From: Methanoregulaceae archaeon UBA467
GTDB lineage: Archaea; Halobacteriota; Methanomicrobia; Methanomicrobiales; Methanospirillaceae
NCBI GenBank assembly: GCA_002503825.1
Contig: DASP01000016.1
Span: forward strand, 1 to 64,000
DNA length: 64,000 nt
Direction of reading: 5' to 3'
Shown: positions 62,550 through 64,000 of the stretch, in pieces
Layout of the letters: every line of letters begins with the position of its first letter
How positions within the stretch are numbered: the first letter of the stretch is position 1
Notes under the pieces: model-generated
What the model saw: the letters and a program-made list of their open reading frames with translations, nothing else
Told to the model about the DNA's origin: nothing
Database searches by the model: none
Program-made: the position numbers and the translations under genes

Positions 62550-63116
62550 TCAAGCTACCAGACGTATGATCTCTGGCGTAATAAATGCCTCTGTAAATGC
62601 CGCAATAGCCACAAGGGGGATAACAACGGTGAGAAATACCCGTGCAAGCCGTAGTGCCTCACCCGCTGCATCGGCATCCCGGTACAGTTCTTTCCAGAGG
62701 GACCGTGCAAGCAGGACCCCAAGCGTTGCAGAGATGATGAATGCAGGGATTTCGAAGATCCCGTGCGGGACAATTGCAGCAAGGACATAGATGATGCTCT
62801 TCTGTTCACGGACAAGTTCGATAATGGCCCCGATGACAAGCCCGTTTGTCCCGATGATAAAAAATGTCAGTATACCAAACGTCGCCCCGCCGAGGAACAG
62901 CAGAATGCATGCCTGCAGGTTGTTTAAGAAGAGCTTCACGGCGAGTAGAAGGGGTTCATTATCCATAATCTCACCCATTATGGCGTCCTTGAAGAGCTGG
63001 AGGAACTCTGTCCCGATCTCAGGGTTCCGGGCCGTCAGCAGGATCCCGGCGCAGAGGGAGAAGATAAAGAAAAAAATGACGACCCCTGCTGCATTCCGAA
63101 ATTCACGTTCAGACAT
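62550..63116 (-). CDS. SpoIIM/DUF95 family membrane protein
   Basis: A 188-residue protein with about five helices. The family signature is the NNLQACILLFLGGATFGILTFF segment near 64-85 (read as NNLQACILLFLGG and ATFGILTFF) and PHGIFEIPAFIISATLG near 120-136, with the conserved HGxxE. Archaeal members have unknown roles in the cell envelope. The start overlaps the stop of the DUF63 gene by eight bases, so both are coupled with proS in one direction. Confidence 0.9.
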   Translation of the reverse strand: MSEREFRNAAGVVIFFFIFSLCAGILLTARNPEIGTEFLQLFKDAIMGEIMDNEPLLLAVKLFLNNLQACILLFLGGATFGILTFFIIGTNGLVIGAIIELVREQKSIIYVLAAIVPHGIFEIPAFIISATLGVLLARSLWKELYRDADAAGEALRLARVFLTVVIPLVAIAAFTEAFITPEIIRLVA

Positions 63117-63954
63117 AGAGTATCATCCGTACCATGTCCCTGATCCCCGGAGCCAGGCCGACAGTAATCATCGCAAGGACAATAAGGTGCCAGAGGATCT
63201 CTGCACCCTCGTTCCGAAACTTCTGCAGGATGTAAATCCCAGGGAACAGCACGACGAGCTTCAACGGGAACATGACAAATGCCGTCCCTGTAAGGGCGAT
63301 TAAATTCGACCCGACCACGTGCACCTCCATGTACTGGAGCGGGTGGAGGTCGATTCCAAAACTGGTGGCGCTCGCATCAAGGAGTTGTCCGAAGATCAGC
63401 GCGATATAGACCGGGTCTGCGGCATAGTCCCATGAAAGGAGATAACGCATGACCGCGTAGACCAGCGCTGACGAAATAACTGCCATCGTAAGTATTATCG
63501 CGAGCACATCGAGGGCTATCACCCCGTTCGAGAGCCCGAACACTACCAGTAATCCTGCCGTGTACACCGATGCCGCAATGCCTGCGACCGCGTACGGGTA
63601 GACATAATCCCTGACCCACCCGCGTCTTTGCAGCCAGGCCGAGAGGACAAGCGCCCCGGCCGTATAAAAAAATATGACGAAATAGATGAGCGGGGTGATG
63701 AGCAGGTACTGGAGGTCCGAGGTGATCATCCCGGTGTCCTGCACCACGCGGGCAAGTCCCCCGAGCACCACGAACGGGAGGGTGGCGATCACGAACCTGC
63801 CGTCAATCCTGAACTGTGAGCGGGAAAGCCACCGGTAAATGATATATATCGCAAGGATCAGAACGACAGCATAGGTAAGGGTATCAACCACATTGTAAGG
63901 CTGGCCGTACCTTATCGGATCAATGTAGTATTTGTAGATGAATTCCCTAATCAT
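63109..63954 (-). CDS. DUF63 family membrane protein
   Basis: A 281-residue membrane protein with about eight helices, matching the archaeal DUF63 family by length and by its N-terminus (REFIYKYYIDPIRYGQPYN). Other helices are visible near 30-50, 75-95 and 120-145. No function known. First gene of the DUF63-SpoIIM-proS run. The frame begins 47 bases from the window end. Confidence 0.88.
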   Translation of the reverse strand: MIREFIYKYYIDPIRYGQPYNVVDTLTYAVVLILAIYIIYRWLSRSQFRIDGRFVIATLPFVVLGGLARVVQDTGMITSDLQYLLITPLIYFVIFFYTAGALVLSAWLQRRGWVRDYVYPYAVAGIAASVYTAGLLVVFGLSNGVIALDVLAIILTMAVISSALVYAVMRYLLSWDYAADPVYIALIFGQLLDASATSFGIDLHPLQYMEVHVVGSNLIALTGTAFVMFPLKLVVLFPGIYILQKFRNEGAEILWHLIVLAMITVGLAPGIRDMVRMILYV

Positions 63955-63965
63955 TCCTGATATTA

Positions 63966-64000
63966 ATGAGCGCAGATGGTATTAAAGTACTCAAAAGGAA
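63966..64000 (+). CDS. Possible start of a gene running off the window
   Basis: An ATG at 63966 opens a frame (MSADGIKVLKR...) with no stop before the window end, divergent from the DUF63 gene. Too short to identify; may be the first codons of the next gene. Confidence 0.3.
   Translation, partial: MSADGIKVLKR

Noticed and set aside
1..64000. tRNA or rRNA genes
   Set aside because: I looked for T-loop patterns of the gttcraa type with flanking stems and for conserved rRNA words and saw none; a dedicated scan such as tRNAscan-SE would be decisive.

Overview
The window looks like the chromosome of a hydrogenotrophic, formate-using methanogen, most likely of the order Methanomicrobiales. The evidence is the F420-type formate dehydrogenase pair (fdhA-fdhB), two methanofuran biosynthesis genes (mfnD, mfnF), archaeal TBP and TFS, the Hef helicase-nuclease, archaeosortase A, a CbiMNQO cobalt importer, archaeal-type GlyRS and ProRS, and a bacterial-type DNA gyrase of the kind this group carries. 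The genus cannot be fixed from the sequence alone.

Layout. 1-2.4 kb: dispersed repeats, an MBL-fold hydrolase and an HTH protein. 2.4-7.1 kb: glyS-hef, an autoantigen-p27 zinc protein and UPF0147. 7.2-12.5 kb: YjbQ protein and gyrB-gyrA. 12.6-15.6 kb: cbiMNOQ operon with a palindrome at its promoter. 15.7-22.1 kb: geranylgeranyl reductase-like enzyme, pth2-truD, RibD-like reductase, CDP-alcohol phosphatidyltransferase, archaeosortase and TFS. 22.3-29.7 kb: acs, tbp, an HTH regulator, rpiA, surE, mfnD-mfnF and two zinc-ribbon genes. 29.9-33.2 kb: fdhAB. 33.4-38.2 kb: a pst phosphate operon with a fused PstC-PstA permease and a broken arsC-like gene at its end. 38.5-42.8 kb: thioredoxin-like protein, a membrane-anchored COG1361-like surface protein and a ClC channel with CBS domains. 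43.8-46.9 kb: a tightly coupled four-gene cassette (RLAN protein, RimK-like ATP-grasp ligase, YkgJ-type cysteine cluster protein, GCS2 ligase), which looks like an uncharacterised amino-acid or peptide ligation pathway. 47.4-52.9 kb: APC permease, zinc protein, a receiver-PAS-PAS-diadenylate cyclase fusion, a DEAD-box helicase and a DUF2769 protein. 53.3-56.5 kb: an AT-richer accessory stretch with a membrane protein, a gene remnant, a complete IS630-type element, a MITE-like inverted-repeat block and a type IV pilin. 56.8-64 kb: a histidine-kinase-like protein, thiD, a TPR protein, a zinc-ribbon protein, proS, a SpoIIM-family protein, a DUF63 protein and possibly the first codons of another gene.

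The strongest leads for new biology are (1) the four-gene ATP-grasp/GCS2 cassette, (2) the diadenylate cyclase fused to two PAS domains and a receiver whose phosphoacceptor Asp is Tyr, and (3) a dispersed intergenic repeat family with conserved GC hairpins, present in at least nine full or partial copies. No tRNA, rRNA or CRISPR array was recognised. All functional calls rest on reading motifs by eye; no database search was run.
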